A stretch of 64,000 nt of DNA, taken from Cylicocyclus nassatus (Eukaryota > Nematoda > Chromadorea > Rhabditida > Strongylidae). Below the pieces are notes generated by a model. It had not been told where the DNA came from and searched no databases. It was given only the letters and a program-made list of their open reading frames with translations. The stretch spans positions 50,388,302 through 50,452,301 of the forward strand of contig CATQJL010000223.1 of the NCBI GenBank assembly GCA_958299035.1, given 5' to 3'. Made by a program: the position numbers and the translations under genes. This document shows, piece after piece, positions 33,001-43,253 of the stretch. How positions within the stretch are numbered: position 1 is the first letter of the stretch; each line of letters starts with the position of its first letter.

Positions 33001-36000
33001 GGGCCCCCTGTTACTGAGATAGGGCGCGCAAGCGGCTAGCGGCGGCTGCCGGCACGGTATGAAGGCACCTGAGTGACTATTGAAAGCATTAGCAATACTA
33101 CCTCCGCGCTTTACATCCCCCATATAGGTGGATGAGTGATCAGTTTCTTTACAGGCAGCATCCAACACATCGGCGACCTAAGAATTGCTCTACCGTCTCG
33201 AAGAAACTTCACAGCGCTGCGGTAAAAGGTAAGAAAGAAGGTATCCATGGTTTTCAGCCACTTCAAAAGGGCCCCAACAAGTTAATTAGAGCAACTCAAT
33301 ACGGCAGAGAGAGAAATTTTGCCGGAAAAGCGGAACCTGGTTGACCAGAGCAATGTGGATTCGTATCAGGCATAAGGCCTAAGGCATACCTCGCGCGATT
33401 CCTGTCGCTGCGCGATTTGGTACAACAGCTTCTCTCTGTAACTCGTCGTTAATACGTTTCCTTTGGTCAGAACTTGACCCATTTGCAACAACTTACACAA
33501 GCTACCCGCCTATGCATTCGAGAAGCACGTACGCCAGATTTGTAGAAATCTGGCAAATCACCAAGTCGCGTGAAAGTGGCGATTTGGCCAAATCGCGTGA
33601 GGTATGCCTTAGACCTAAGGCATTTGCGCGATTCCTGTCGCTGCGCGATTTGGCACAACATCGACTCTTTGTAATTCGTCGTTAATGTGTTTCCTTTAGT
33701 TAGAACTTAATCCAATTGCAACAACTTACACAAGCTACCCGCCTATGCGAAGCGCGCACGATAGGTAGGTGCCAGAGTAAGCGAATATTTTGTTCAGCTT
33801 CGTTCAGCTGAAAAGGCGCGCAGGGGTAGGGGAACGAAAGCCGCCAGTTTGAGCCGCCTTTCGCGGCCAACTGGTCTTTTCGCAGTGTTGTTGCACGTCG
33901 TCCCAGGACCAGCAGTCCACGGAGGCGGCCCTGGCGGCTTTCGTTCCCCTACCCGGCGCGCAGAATTAACGCTAAATCTGCGCGGGACCTGCAGCTGAAG
34001 CAGGCCTAGACATTAAGGCTGCGTTCATACTGATCCCGAAGTCCGGGAACAGTTCCAGCACAGCGCTTGAAATGAGCGCTGGGCTGAAATTGTTCTCGGA
34101 TTTTGAAATCAGTCTGAACGCAGCCTAAGCAGCAGACAGTAATTCTGTGCTACTTTTGCAGCTGAACGAAGCTGAACAAAATATTCGCTTACTCTAGCAC
34201 CTACCATAAATTTGTAGAGATCTGGCAAATCGCCAAGTCGCGTGAGTGGCGATTTGGCCAAATCGCGTGAAGTATGCCTTGAGCCTTAGGCCTAAGGCAT
34301 ACCTAAAGCGATTCCAGTCGCTGCGCGATTTGGTACCGGAACGACTACTCATAACTGGTCATCAGAACGCTTTGTTAAGGCAGGAATTGATCCGTTTGCA
34401 ACAAATTACAGAAGCTACGCGCCTATGTATTGAAGGACCGCGCACGATGAATTTGGAGAAATCTGGCAAACTGCCAGATCGCGTGAATCGCGATTTGGCC
34501 GAATCGCGCGAGATATGCCTTAGGCCTTAGAGGTGATATCGCGGCTTCGCACTGAGGAAACCGCTTAGTTAAAGGGAGAGGGGTTGATTTTTATGAAATT
34601 CTCAGAACCCCCTCTTCTCCCTAGATGCTCCATTTAATGCCATTAGTCGATATATGGGTTCCAGCTTCGATGACGCATGACAGGTGCAAAAAGCAACAAG
34701 CGAAGCAGTCGCTGATTCATAAAAACCGCTCGTCTGCTCTGCGACGCTATAATGTTTGCTGAGGAAACAATTGGATTTTTGGTATACCGCACTCAGGCAG
34801 TACCAGTCACAAGATGTGGTTTTAAGTAGGTTTTGTCGCACAGTATGACGCAAGATATGTGTTCTGCATCCCTTTCTGATTGACTTAGTGATGAAATCGA
34901 TTTGATGGAATGTACCACTCAAATACCGTGATGAAAGGGGGTGGGGAATGGCTGATGCTGCTGATTGAATAGATGTGTTCGATGTCAAAGCACCACGTTG
35001 CTGCTCAAACGCTGTAGCTCAAAAATACTCGTGATAAAAATGAAAAATTATTGTAAACTATTGAACGGAGCTAAACTCTCCCTAATTCATTTTCAATCAC
35101 ATCCTCAATAATTCGTTGTCCCTGTTTTCAGTTGACATTTCATGTATAACACTTCACATGACAGAACACTTTATGAGCGCGCAACGTGGCAATTTGAGCA
35201 CCGAATAAATCATGAGCAAATGTTCGTCAATAAATGCGCATATGACAGCATATGAAAATTGACTAGAGCACTTTGTGAACCGAATGGTAAAGCGATAATA
35301 GGAAGCCAACTAAACGACTACACGTGTAATTACAAGATATTGAGGCTAACAAGAAAAAGCAGCGAAAAAAGCGAGTTAGGAGAACGGTCGAAACGGACAA
35401 AGTCATTTCTTTACTTTCTTTGTTGTAGAAGTAGTCTTAGTTGTAGATTTAGCAGATGCAGGTTTAGTTGATGCAGGATTAGGAGATGTAGGCTTAGGCG
35501 CGGGCTCAGTTTCACTTGCTTCAACTGGTGGTGGCTTTGCTTCGCCTAAACATATGAGACCATTGATGCCTACTCGAAACCTTTACGTTTTCACCCGGTA
35601 AGAAGAAAGGAACTTAGTAGCAACATACTAGAGTCACACCGACTTAAGTAGTACTGACGAGTGATGAAGAAAAGAAGTATATGTCAACTGATAGCGATTA
35701 GACGATGTAGGTAGGGTAGGGCATACACTGGTTAAACAAGAGTGATATAAGAAGCGCTGCACTTACCGGAATCCTCAGCTTGTACAAAATTTGGGCGCAC
35801 TTCTTCCATCTTCTTCCGCTTATCTAGCTCACCAGTATAAGCAACCTGTGACTGTGCCTAAACAAATCACCTTTGTGTGGCAGTTGATTACTACCGCAAT
35901 TACGTCGAAACGTTTGATTCGTGCTCTTTTTTTTTGCAATTAAGTCTACAATCAAGTGTGCTACCTCGAGTATGATGGCCATAGCTTATTGAAACGAATT

Positions 36001-37491
36001 CATTTCTAATTCACTAAGACGCATCATTACGCGGATGCAAAGAAGAAGGAAAAAAACAAAGGCACTGCGACCGATGACTTCGTCCCACTTCTGCTATCAT
36101 TAGACTTGACACATTGAAGGCTATTGCTCATCGAAAAATTTTCATACTAAAGGCATTCTCTAATAACCAGAAATTTTACAATTACATTGATAATCACCTG
36201 CATATTCTTTCGGTGTCGCTCCATTTCGGGATCATCAGCAACTTCGATTTTTGTGCCTTTCGATTTCTCGTAAGCAGCATGATATTGCACCTAAACACCA
36301 ATATTGAACAGAAAAACACAAGCAATATGATAATGATCGGCAAAATGACATAACCCAAGAGATGTGAACAAGGTACAACAATAAGCGACAAGTGGCAGCT
36401 AACAAGAGAATAAATTGGGTACGTCTTATTGATCACCGCTCCCCAATGGAATAAGCGGGAAGCGTACTATCCATGCACCTGGGAGAGATGCGAAACAAGA
36501 TTTCATAGCTAATATGATGATACCATACCGGCAAAATAAGGCTTTGGATACATTACTTTTTCTAACTTTCCAATAGGATGGACCAAGATCCAGCGAAGGT
36601 ACTGATAGCTACAAGACTAGAAAAAAGAGCGAAATTTTGAGATACAAATTCGAGATATAATAACCAAGTATTTGCCGATTACTCCCCTGCCCTATCCATT
36701 AAGACCTGGCTAGACTGCACCTAACAAACACTTCATTTAGCTGCTTCACACTTTCATCAATGCATTGTGTACGAGAATTTTATGCCAATCTCGCTGCACA
36801 GCGGCCTTTGTCATCGCAGCGGCTGGCTAAAGTTGCCCAAAGCGATAACGCGCTGTAACAGCTGGGTGTTGTAAGCCGTGGGATGTGCGCTATTTCTTCG
36901 AACTGATCAGAAAACAGCGCGTTGCGAGAATTTGCTATAGCACTTGAAGGTTTACTATGCGTACAATGAGAACAGAACCTATAGTGCAATAGAGTTGATA
37001 AAAAGTGTTGGAAACGCAAAATGCGGAATAATCCTTTTGAAATCAGACGAGAAAACTTGTTATTTGGCCGTAAGTGCTCACTGTTCACAGGCAAGCGAGA
37101 AAGTTTTGTCTGATGACAAAAAAACTTACCTGGCTTTGATTTTTCGTATTTTCTGCAACCCGTCGCATTTCAGGGGTATCTGTGACCACGGAGGCGACTG
37201 TTTTTGGGTAATGTCTGGAATAACTTCGTCCACTTCGACTTAAGAACCAAAAAGAAACTCACGGTTCACAGTACGGCATTTTATCATAACCTTTATAGTT
37301 CTTCATGTTCAAGGTCATTCCACATACAGTGCACTTGAAACATTGTTTGTGCCAAACCTGAGAGAACGTTATATCAGATGTAAGGTTATGAGAAAAAAGA
37401 CGCAACTAGAAACCTTATCTAAACACTTGAGCTCTTCTAAAGGATAAACGGTCTTCCCACACTCTTCACGAGCACACTTCTTGGCGCTCAT
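27088..37491 (-). CDS. LASP-type LIM-nebulin-SH3 protein, nine exons, 315 aa
   Basis: Exons on the minus strand: 37414-37491, 37263-37357, 37130-37214, 36198-36290, 35767-35857, 30255-30383, 29971-30075, 27352-27467, 27088-27243. All phases agree (948 nt with stop). Residues 1-62 form a LIM domain with zinc ligands C6, C11, H29, C32, C35, C38, C56 and H59. The first pair spacing is C-x4-C rather than the vertebrate C-x2-C. Nebulin-type repeats occupy about 63-148 ([46 protein letters not shown]). A linker follows, then an SH3 at about 252-311 ([39 protein letters not shown]). LASP proteins bind F-actin through the nebulin repeats and recruit partners via SH3 at focal adhesions and muscle attachments. 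The acceptor ttgtag lies 9 nt before the ATG, so trans-splicing or a 5' intron is likely. Introns after exons 5 and 8 are transposon-rich (5.4 and 2.5 kb). Exons 1-3 are repeated twice beyond the assembly gap. Confidence 0.92.
28049..28125. repeat. Small hairpin MITE-like repeat
   Basis: ctggcaaggccctaaa at 28049 and tttagggccttgccag ending at 28125 form a 16 bp perfect stem around a ~45 nt loop. Confidence 0.6.
28244..28403. repeat. Near-perfect 72 bp-arm palindrome
   Basis: Left arm 28244-28315 and right arm 28332-28403 are reverse complements with no mismatch that I can see, around a 16 nt loop. The arms include the inner palindrome atcgatcgat next to acacgtgt. The hairpin lies in a LASP intron and would fold into a 72 bp duplex in the pre-mRNA. 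Absence of divergence indicates a recent insertion or recent correction. Confidence 0.85.
28821..29584. mobile_element. TIR element with internal 240 bp direct repeat
   Basis: TAGGCGCCAGACTAACCGAT at 28821 is mirrored by atcggctaatctggcgccta ending at 29584, and a cagcaggatgcgg/ccgcgtcctgctg pair lies just inside. 28873-29117 recurs as a direct, diverged copy at 29340-29584. Between the copies, 29130-29310 is packed with ttgatccgcttaatccac-type words and a ttcgtcattgg/ccaatgacgaa palindrome. Confidence 0.65.
30384..32840. other. LASP intron 5, proximal unique part
   Basis: Within the 5.4 kb intron between the exons at 30383 and 35767. No exon with compatible phase or family similarity was found, and short frames are uninformative. 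Confidence 0.45.
32841..33069. mobile_element. Degenerate MITE, relative of the 42625 family
   Basis: gggcgccttcacaccgcgcc at 32841 is mirrored by ggcacggtatgaaggcacc near 33069, with cagccgcc/ggcggctg words inside. It matches the termini of the MITE at 42625-42865 with several substitutions, so this copy is older. Confidence 0.6.
33824..33954. mobile_element. 131 bp MITE with perfect 9 bp target duplication
   Basis: Termini gggtaggggaacgaaagccg and cggctttcgttcccctaccc are perfect inverted repeats of about 24 bp. ggcgcgcag is present on both sides (33815-33823 and 33955-33963). A 9 bp duplication is characteristic of Mutator-like elements, so a non-autonomous MULE is the best guess. Confidence 0.85.
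34017..34125. mobile_element. 109 bp MITE with TAA target duplication
   Basis: ggctgcgttcatactgat at 34017 is mirrored by atcagtctgaacgcagcc ending at 34125, and both sides carry taa. A 3 bp TWA target fits PIF/Harbinger. A relative of one terminus (ggctgagttcatactgatcc) occurs near 39712 and 50796. Confidence 0.8.
34531..35402. other. LASP intron 5, distal part
   Basis: A 128-codon minus-strand frame (34602-34988) lacks any domain or splice partner. No gene is supported here. Confidence 0.4.
35403..35545 (-). CDS. Alternative last exon of LASP (SH3-less isoform)
   Basis: Acceptor gtttag precedes 35545. The 143 nt exon starts in phase 1, exactly the phase left by LASP exon 5 (35767-35857), and stays open for 46 codons to TGA at 35403-35405. 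It encodes a low-complexity Pro/Thr/Lys/Ala tail ([20 protein letters not shown], ending TTKKVKK). Used as the last exon it would give a 194 aa LIM-nebulin protein without SH3. The downstream SH3-encoding exon at 30255-30383 also starts in phase 1, so the two 3' ends are interchangeable. Expression of either form is inference. Confidence 0.75.
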
Positions 37492-38170
37492 GTTCAGTCC
37501 TACAATATTTAGCACAAATCAACCAAATAGAATATCGCGACACGGTGGGGATAAGATGCATTACAAAAGTTTCGGATCGGCTGTTTGCGAAAGAGATAAA
37601 AATATGAAATAATTAGCTCCTTTTACATTTTGTGAAAACAAAGATATCACAATCGGAGCATACTTATTTGAAGACCATTCTCAAAATCAAGTTCGAAATA
37701 CAGAACACAACCTCGAGTGAACAAATCAAGAATGTTGAAGCATTGTATTAACTCCAACGCAAGAAGAGTGAAGACGCAACATTCAAAGGACATTTTTAGA
37801 AAAGCAGATAAGACTGCGAAGAAGAGAGATAACTGGCGACAAGCTGCCGAACGTATGATACTAATCAAAAAACTTGGTAAATGTTATATGAGTAAAGGGT
37901 AAAGAACCTGCTAACAATGCCGGAATCGAGCAGCAATACATAGTACTATGAAGACACATTTAATTGGACATACACTCGTAATTGGACAGCTATAGCAAAA
38001 TGAAGAGCGGCAACTTGTTGTCGCGATAGACCCCACCTGCTTTTGCGAACGAGAGTTCCACGAAACTTCGCCGAGCACTTGCTATCCCAACACCAGGAAG
38101 CACGAATCGGCTCAAGAGTCAACAATAATAGAGTTTTTAGTAAGCCAGACATAAACAGGAGGCTATTTAC
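37492..38170. other. LASP 5' region
   Basis: The ttgtag acceptor at 37500 is followed by gactgaac and the LASP ATG. Minus-strand frames at 37647-37868 and 37946-38251 have no recognised domain. The segment probably contains 5' intron or promoter sequence and is copied at 46120-46798 and 48576-49254. Confidence 0.4.
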
Positions 38171-38363
38171 CATCTGAGCAACGCATGTTTTTTGGAGTGA
38201 AGTCATAAATCTCTGTGATGTGACCATAGAACAGATCAAATGTTCGATCATTTACACTCGCAACTCCGGAACCAAAGCGAAAAAGCGCGAAGCTATTATC
38301 TATGTACAGTATCCCATTGTGCTGACGACAAGAACTTATCAGCAAACAGCAATTCTCTTCCAT
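38171..38363 (-). CDS. Possible alternative 5' coding exon of LASP
   Basis: An ATG-initiated frame (MEENCCLLISSC...) of 64 codons ends at a plausible donor (CAGATG|gtaaat). Splicing to the acceptor at 37500 would place GGA CTG AAC directly before the LASP ATG, in frame, adding about 67 residues to the LIM domain. No homologous extension is known to me, and phase agreement has a one-in-three chance of being coincidence. The same frame exists in both extra copies. Confidence 0.25.
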
Positions 38364-40740
38364 TTTGAGTGTTATAAGGCATCAAAGAGGAAATGAAAAA
38401 CTTGCTGATAAATCAAAGCACGAAAGCAAGTTCTTCTGCAGATGTCAGTATTTATCAATCACTGATAAGTGATATAAATGTACTCATTTAGTGAAGCTGA
38501 CACCAGGTGAGTGTAAGAACAGATAAAAGTCCAACAAAAACCTTACCTACCGTGAAACAAAAGCAAATAAGAAAAGCAATCCAAAAAAAGAACGAGATAT
38601 CAAAGGAACAATCCACAAACTCGACAAATCGAGTACTCTGCCGTTGATACCACTGCTTGGAAGAGTAGGCGGATTGCAATAGATGTTATGTTACACACGT
38701 GATTATTCTCACCTGTAGTTAACGTGTACCAGTCGAATTTCGAAACATTCTGTGAATGAAGTGACTCATCGCGTGGGAGTTCAATCGAGAACATTACAAC
38801 GCGAAAGCGCGGATACACTTAATGGCTATTACACGGGGTTCGAATCTTTAAACTAAACAGAATCCTTTCCTCCACTCAAATTTCACGCTTTTGGCGCGAG
38901 AGAAGGTATAATGGGAAGTATTCACGAGAATACCAAATTCATAAAAGATAAAACGGATGTTCGGATAGCGCAGCCAGCTGACAATGGGAAGCTTCGAGGC
39001 GGCGTGCGAAAACCAGAGTGCGAGCACGCCAACTGCACGCCTGCTGTGCGAAGGAGGGGCCTGACGAATCTCTCGCGGGGCAAACCCTCGTGGCGATCCC
39101 TCAAATATCTAGGGAACCTGTCCCAAGGAGATAAAAACTTCTTTTATTGTGTGCTTACAGACCTGACCAACATTAGCATGCGATTCTTATGTCAGGAGTT
39201 TGACATTGACTGCATTCGTTGTGTTGTTAATCCGTCATCAGTCTTTATAAGACCGCTCTCCAGATATTTTTATGAATCTACCTGTACGCTTAATAATCTA
39301 TGCTCAAAGGAGGAGGAAACAAAATGCATAAAAAGTAACAACAAGCTCCTCAGGCCGTGCCAGACTTCGCTGAAAAGCGCCCAATTTTCTCTGATCTCTC
39401 TTCACTTTCTCTATCTCTCCTCACACGAGAAAGTGAAGAGACGTTCGAGAAATTTGGGCGCTTTTGGGCGCCTTTGAGTGCTTTCGAGCGAGGTAGGCCG
39501 AAGCCATGAATACAGTAACCGTGGATGTCGCGGACGTGTGCAATACGCTTGCCACAAATTTGCCGCCTCGCGGCCCTCCCGATTGAAATTTAGTGGTAGT
39601 AAACTCATACGCTTGCGAAACTTCAAAAATTTGGTGATGCAACATCCACTTCTTAGAAGTTTCAAAAACGGTAAACTGAGCGTTGCTTGTGCGTCGCGGG
39701 AGTGTCTCTAGGCTGAGTTCATACTGATCCCGAAGTTCCGGACAGTTTCAGCACAGTTCACTGTGCTGGAACTGTGCCAGGACTGTGCTGCATGCGCTGC
39801 AGCCGCCCGCATGCGGTTTCGGCGCGGAATAACATTTTTTGACTTCTTCCCAATTTTCATAGTGATTTTTGCTCGTTTTTATCTCATTCTTGTATCTTGC
39901 TTGCTCTTATGTTTGTGAAAGTTCCAAGTTTGGAGAGGGTTACAAGAACAAGAATAAAATGGCTTGTAATACCTATAGTTATACGAATGGCTGCGAAGAG
40001 CGCGCCCCGTGACCGGCACAAATGTGCTTCCGCGCGGAAATCCTGTCGATTGATTGCGCACGCCCCATAACTTTCATAGGAAAACAATTGACGCTAGGGT
40101 AAACCATGCTTTTTCGTAGACGAATCGCAAAGAAAACATGTGCTTTTGTTCTGCGAATGATCGCCTGTCTGATGACATTTTTCCAATTAGATCAATGTTC
40201 CCCAAGCTCCGCACGAACTTAGCTCGCTTACAAAAAAGTGAGTCTGTTGTAAAAGGGAAGTTGGCTCTTACAACAGTGTGTTTTTTGAAAATTGACTTAG
40301 AGCGGGCTGTAGATCAGGTTATTTGAAGACCAAGTACTGTGGTAGGTAGTTAAGTTTGTTTTGACTTCGATAACTTCATCTCGTTCGAGGCAATTATTAC
40401 GTCAGTTTTGACACAATACTTTCAGCTAGGCAGAGCGTCATCATATCAGCTTACCCTGGTCTACCAATTTTGCGTTGTTTAATCTTCGTTTCATGTACTG
40501 ACGAGTGAGGAAGTGAAAACATAACTAATGCTACAGTTGAGTAGATTTTCCGCTTAATATGTGTGTTCGCACAGAAGGTGAAATGCAGTGAAATTTGCCC
40601 GTGAATAAATAGCCACGCTAATATTGCCGGCATTTGGCGCGCGCAGTTGGCCAGCGTCACAGTCGAAACTATTTGTTGACGCGCAAATTTTACCGCATTT
40701 CAGCTTCTGTGCAAGCACGCCATATTAAGCGAAAAATCTA
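38364..40740. other. Upstream flank of LASP with repeat remnants
   Basis: No supported gene. The 188-codon plus-strand frame at 38911-39477 runs into a repeat and has no domain. 39345-39510 is a palindromic repeat whose core cacacgagaaagtgaagagac also occurs in the arms at 6103 and 13598. 39712 onward carries one terminus of the PIF-like family. Confidence 0.4.
38632..38658. other. Embedded SMART adapter sequence
   Basis: agtactctgccgttgatacc followed by actgctt is the reverse complement of the Clontech SMART oligo (aagcagtggtatcaacgcag...) with one extra c. The two other copies of this locus (49716-49742 and, inverted, 45632-45658) carry 27 nt of ordinary sequence here instead (aactcattcagaacttgcat...). 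It is synthetic and not part of the genome. Confidence 0.93.
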
Positions 40741-41228
40741 CCATCGGCTCTCCGATTGTCGCGAGGGCGGACTCGAGCGAGCGTGTTGATGATTTATGTA
40801 TCATCAACCTCACAATTCTATAATCCTAATAGCTTACGGGTATTCCCCATAGGCTATATTCCCCAATCGCTTACATTTAAGTGCCGAATCACTCACCAAT
40901 GAGTGGCACCTATCTTCCAGGGGCCGCGCCAAGCCGCGGCATCCTCTTTCTTGCACATATTTCCTGGACATTCTGATTGTGCACGGGTCAGCTCCGCCTT
41001 ACTACCTATATAAGGAGCCCCCGATTGTATTATAGGTTGCTCCCCCCGGTTCAACACCGGGGTTCGTCTGTGAATAAATTATCATCGACACCACTATCGC
41101 CTACAACACTTGGTTCCCACCAAAAAGCGTACCAGCGATGCGATTGCACCGTGTTGAAACATAGCTGATAAATTGATTATCGGTTGATCATCGCGACCGC
41201 CCTAGCAGCAATCGGGGAGCCGATGGTA
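40741..41228. mobile_element. ~490 bp TIR element with promoter-like core
   Basis: ctaccatcggctctccgatt at 40740 is mirrored by aatcggggagccgatggta near 41228, with cgcgagggcgg/ccgccctagcag and a gttgatgat/atcatc pair inside. The centre contains ctatataaggagcccc (TATA-like) and gtgaataaatta (polyadenylation-like), features more typical of an LTR. No LTR-type target duplication was found. The copy is at 51824-52312. Confidence 0.55.
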
Positions 41229-41545
41229 CTCAACTTTACCCCATCTGTGGGAAAATGGGCACATCACCCTGTTGCTCGTCTCTTATACTCTCATCGAGTA
41301 ATCTAAACTGCTCTGCTGCAACGCAGCTAGAAACGCTTTTAGTGGCATGATCGAAACTGTCTAACGCATGCACTAAATTGAGTAGAAGGTTTCCCTCAAG
41401 CAGTATCTGGCAGTGGAAAACTTGTCTTCTTTGACACAGTGAAAGTCAGACTTTGGTTCCTCGTGACAGGGAGACTAGTCCATCTTCTATGTTTCCCTCA
41501 AATCATCTTGGAGCCCGCCGCATAAAGGCCGTTTTAAACTTAGGT

Positions 41546-41682
41546 TATAAGCTCCTGCAAGACGAAGGCGGTCGGTTCGATGTGCAACGCGGCTGCGACA
41601 CAGCTGCGTCACAGCCGCGTCACAGCCGCGTACAACCACGTCACGCATCGAACCAACCGCCTTCGTCTTGCAGGAGCTTATA
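41546..41682. mobile_element. Short palindromic MITE
   Basis: tataagctcctgcaagacga at 41546 is mirrored by cgtcttgcaggagcttata ending at 41682, and the arms extend through aaggcggt-ggttcgat. The centre is a cacagccgcgt tandem. The copy is at 52630-52766. Confidence 0.75.
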
Positions 41683-41783
41683 CTTGTAGAAACAAAACAG
41701 AGTGAGGACAAAGAGGTGCTAAACTTAAAGTAATCGAATATATGCTGAGAACTGAACTTGTTCCAGTGATCTGGATAGCGTAA

Positions 41784-41978
41784 GGCCTCGGACAGAGTTC
41801 ACGCGATTTGATCGTCGCGATTCAATCGCCGCGATTTCCATTCATTTTCATTTTACATTCAAAAATTTCGAGCTGGAAAAGTATCACAACCGAAATGCAA
41901 GCTGATCGGCATACAACTCGTAACTGTTGTCTTGTCGCGATTGAATCGCGAATCAAATCTGAACTCTGTCCGAGGCCT
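41784..41978. mobile_element. 195 bp MITE, TAA target duplication
   Basis: ggcctcggacagagttca at 41784 is mirrored by tgaactctgtccgaggcc ending at 41978, with taa on both sides. Inner words gcgattcaatcgc/gcgattgaatcgc continue the symmetry. PIF/Harbinger-type by target length. The copy is at 52868-53062. Confidence 0.8.
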
Positions 41979-42624
41979 AAGGAGAACAAAAGAACAAAAT
42001 CGTATGCTTACGTGGAGCGTTCAACCGTTTAGCATTAAGAGTCGTAGGTATGTTTCAAAGTTTGCTTACCGAAAAATTTTGCTTACCTTTGCTTACCCTT
42101 GCTTACCTTAGGCATTGAAAGTTGCATTTGCCCAGAAAGAAAATCACACAAACCAAAAACTCTTATGCTGGGCTGAGAAATCGCCTTTCAATTATGAAAC
42201 TTGCAGATTACAGACATGTTTCTTCCATAAGTTAGAGCAATTGCTTCTTCAATGCATCCAGAAATGTGATCACACAGCTAAGAAAGCTCAGGAAACTTGT
42301 AAAAGTTATGTTACGAAACCAGCATGAAAGCCCTGATGCGCGGTTTTCTAGAACATTTTTTTGGAATCTTGAGCGACCTATATCACAATGGCATTGTACG
42401 TTATAAGCTTCCCCGTAATTCTACAGTAAAAGCGATCGGTAACTTGCTCTAAACTATAAAGTGTCGATCAAGCTCTAGATGATATGTGAAGATCTGCAAA
42501 AGATTTTGGAGTGCGGGAAAACGAGCGAGTGCACACTTTCTTGGGGCACTCTGTATAGCTGTAGCCCGTCCGGTTTGGGCCGAAAGCGGCTCTGTTGCAT
42601 CCCTCGAAAACAGTTCATGGCTAA

Positions 42625-42865
42625 GGGTGCCTTCATACCGCGCCGGCAGCCGCCGCTAGCTGTCTCTGCGCACTTTTTCAGTATCCAGGCCCTCAATTTC
42701 GAAACCACGAATCTTGCTCAAATTTGGTTCAGTGGCTTTATTCGGCATTCTGATTACAATCAGCTAATCTTCTGACGTTTTATAAAGGCCTCGGAATACT
42801 AGGACAGTATGCAGAAGCGGCTAAAGACGGCTAGCGGCGGTTGCCGGCGCGGTATGAAGGCACCC
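42625..42865. mobile_element. 241 bp MITE, TAA target duplication
   Basis: gggtgccttcataccgcgcc at 42625 is mirrored by ggcgcggtatgaaggcaccc ending at 42865, flanked by taa on each side. TIRs run about 38 bp with one mismatch. PIF/Harbinger-type by target length. The copy is at 53709-53949, and an older relative is at 32841-33069. Confidence 0.85.
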
Positions 42866-43253
42866 TAAGAGAGCGCAAAGAAAGAAGCGGCGAGAGTGCA
42901 CGAAAGACGAGGAGTCACCCACGTCTGCAAATTCAAGTGCGCAAACGGCCTAAAATGTATTAAGACCATCTGGAAGGTTGCAGTGCTTTTTCGTGGATGA
43001 AATCAAGTTCTATAGCTATAATAAAAATCTCTGAAGTGGGTCAAGTTTTACGCTTTTTTACAAATTTTCAATTTTAATTTTACGACTGTAGCTTTCTCTG
43101 GTGCTCACCGTGCATGCTTCGCCCAAATATTACCCGTCACCAGGGCAAACCGAAGCAAAGGGGCGTCCCTCCTCCTATTCTCCGAGACTAGGCCGCGAAT
43201 CTTCTTGAAAGGTACTTACATGAGTTAAAAATGTGCAAATGATTACTTGTAAA

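Larger units (their letters stand above)
33764..34205. mobile_element. 442 bp TIR insertion with ATA target duplication
   Basis: GGTAGGTGCCAGAGTAAGCG at 33764 is mirrored by cgcttactctagcacctacc ending at 34205, and the TIRs run ~48 bp with one or two mismatches. The neighbouring tandem unit reads gcgcacgatgaattt uninterrupted. Here gcgcacgata and ataaattt flank the insertion, giving a 3 bp ATA duplication. Two further MITEs sit inside. Confidence 0.8.
33363..34530. repeat. Three tandem ~250 bp units, middle one interrupted
   Basis: Each unit contains cgattcc-gtcgctgcgcgatttgg, an aacaacttacacaagctac or aacaaattacagaagctac block, and ends atctggcaaatc...gcgatttggcc...tatgcctta. Units begin near 33363, 33613 and 34276. 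The middle unit is split at 33763/34206 by a 442 bp insertion. The cctaaggcatacc/ggtatgcctta palindromes at unit borders suggest the repeats were generated from inverted termini. The array lies in LASP intron 5. Confidence 0.7.

Noticed and set aside
34602..34988. 128-codon minus frame in LASP intron 5
   Set aside because: No compatible splice partner, no domain, and phase does not fit LASP exons.
38911..39477. 188-codon plus-strand frame (also at 49995)
   Set aside because: No domain. Its last third runs through a palindromic repeat, and codon use is unremarkable. The second occurrence is the duplicated block, not conservation.
40741..41228. Solo LTR
   Set aside because: A TATA-like and an AATAAA-like motif are present, but the termini are inverted repeats and no LTR target duplication or primer-binding site was seen.
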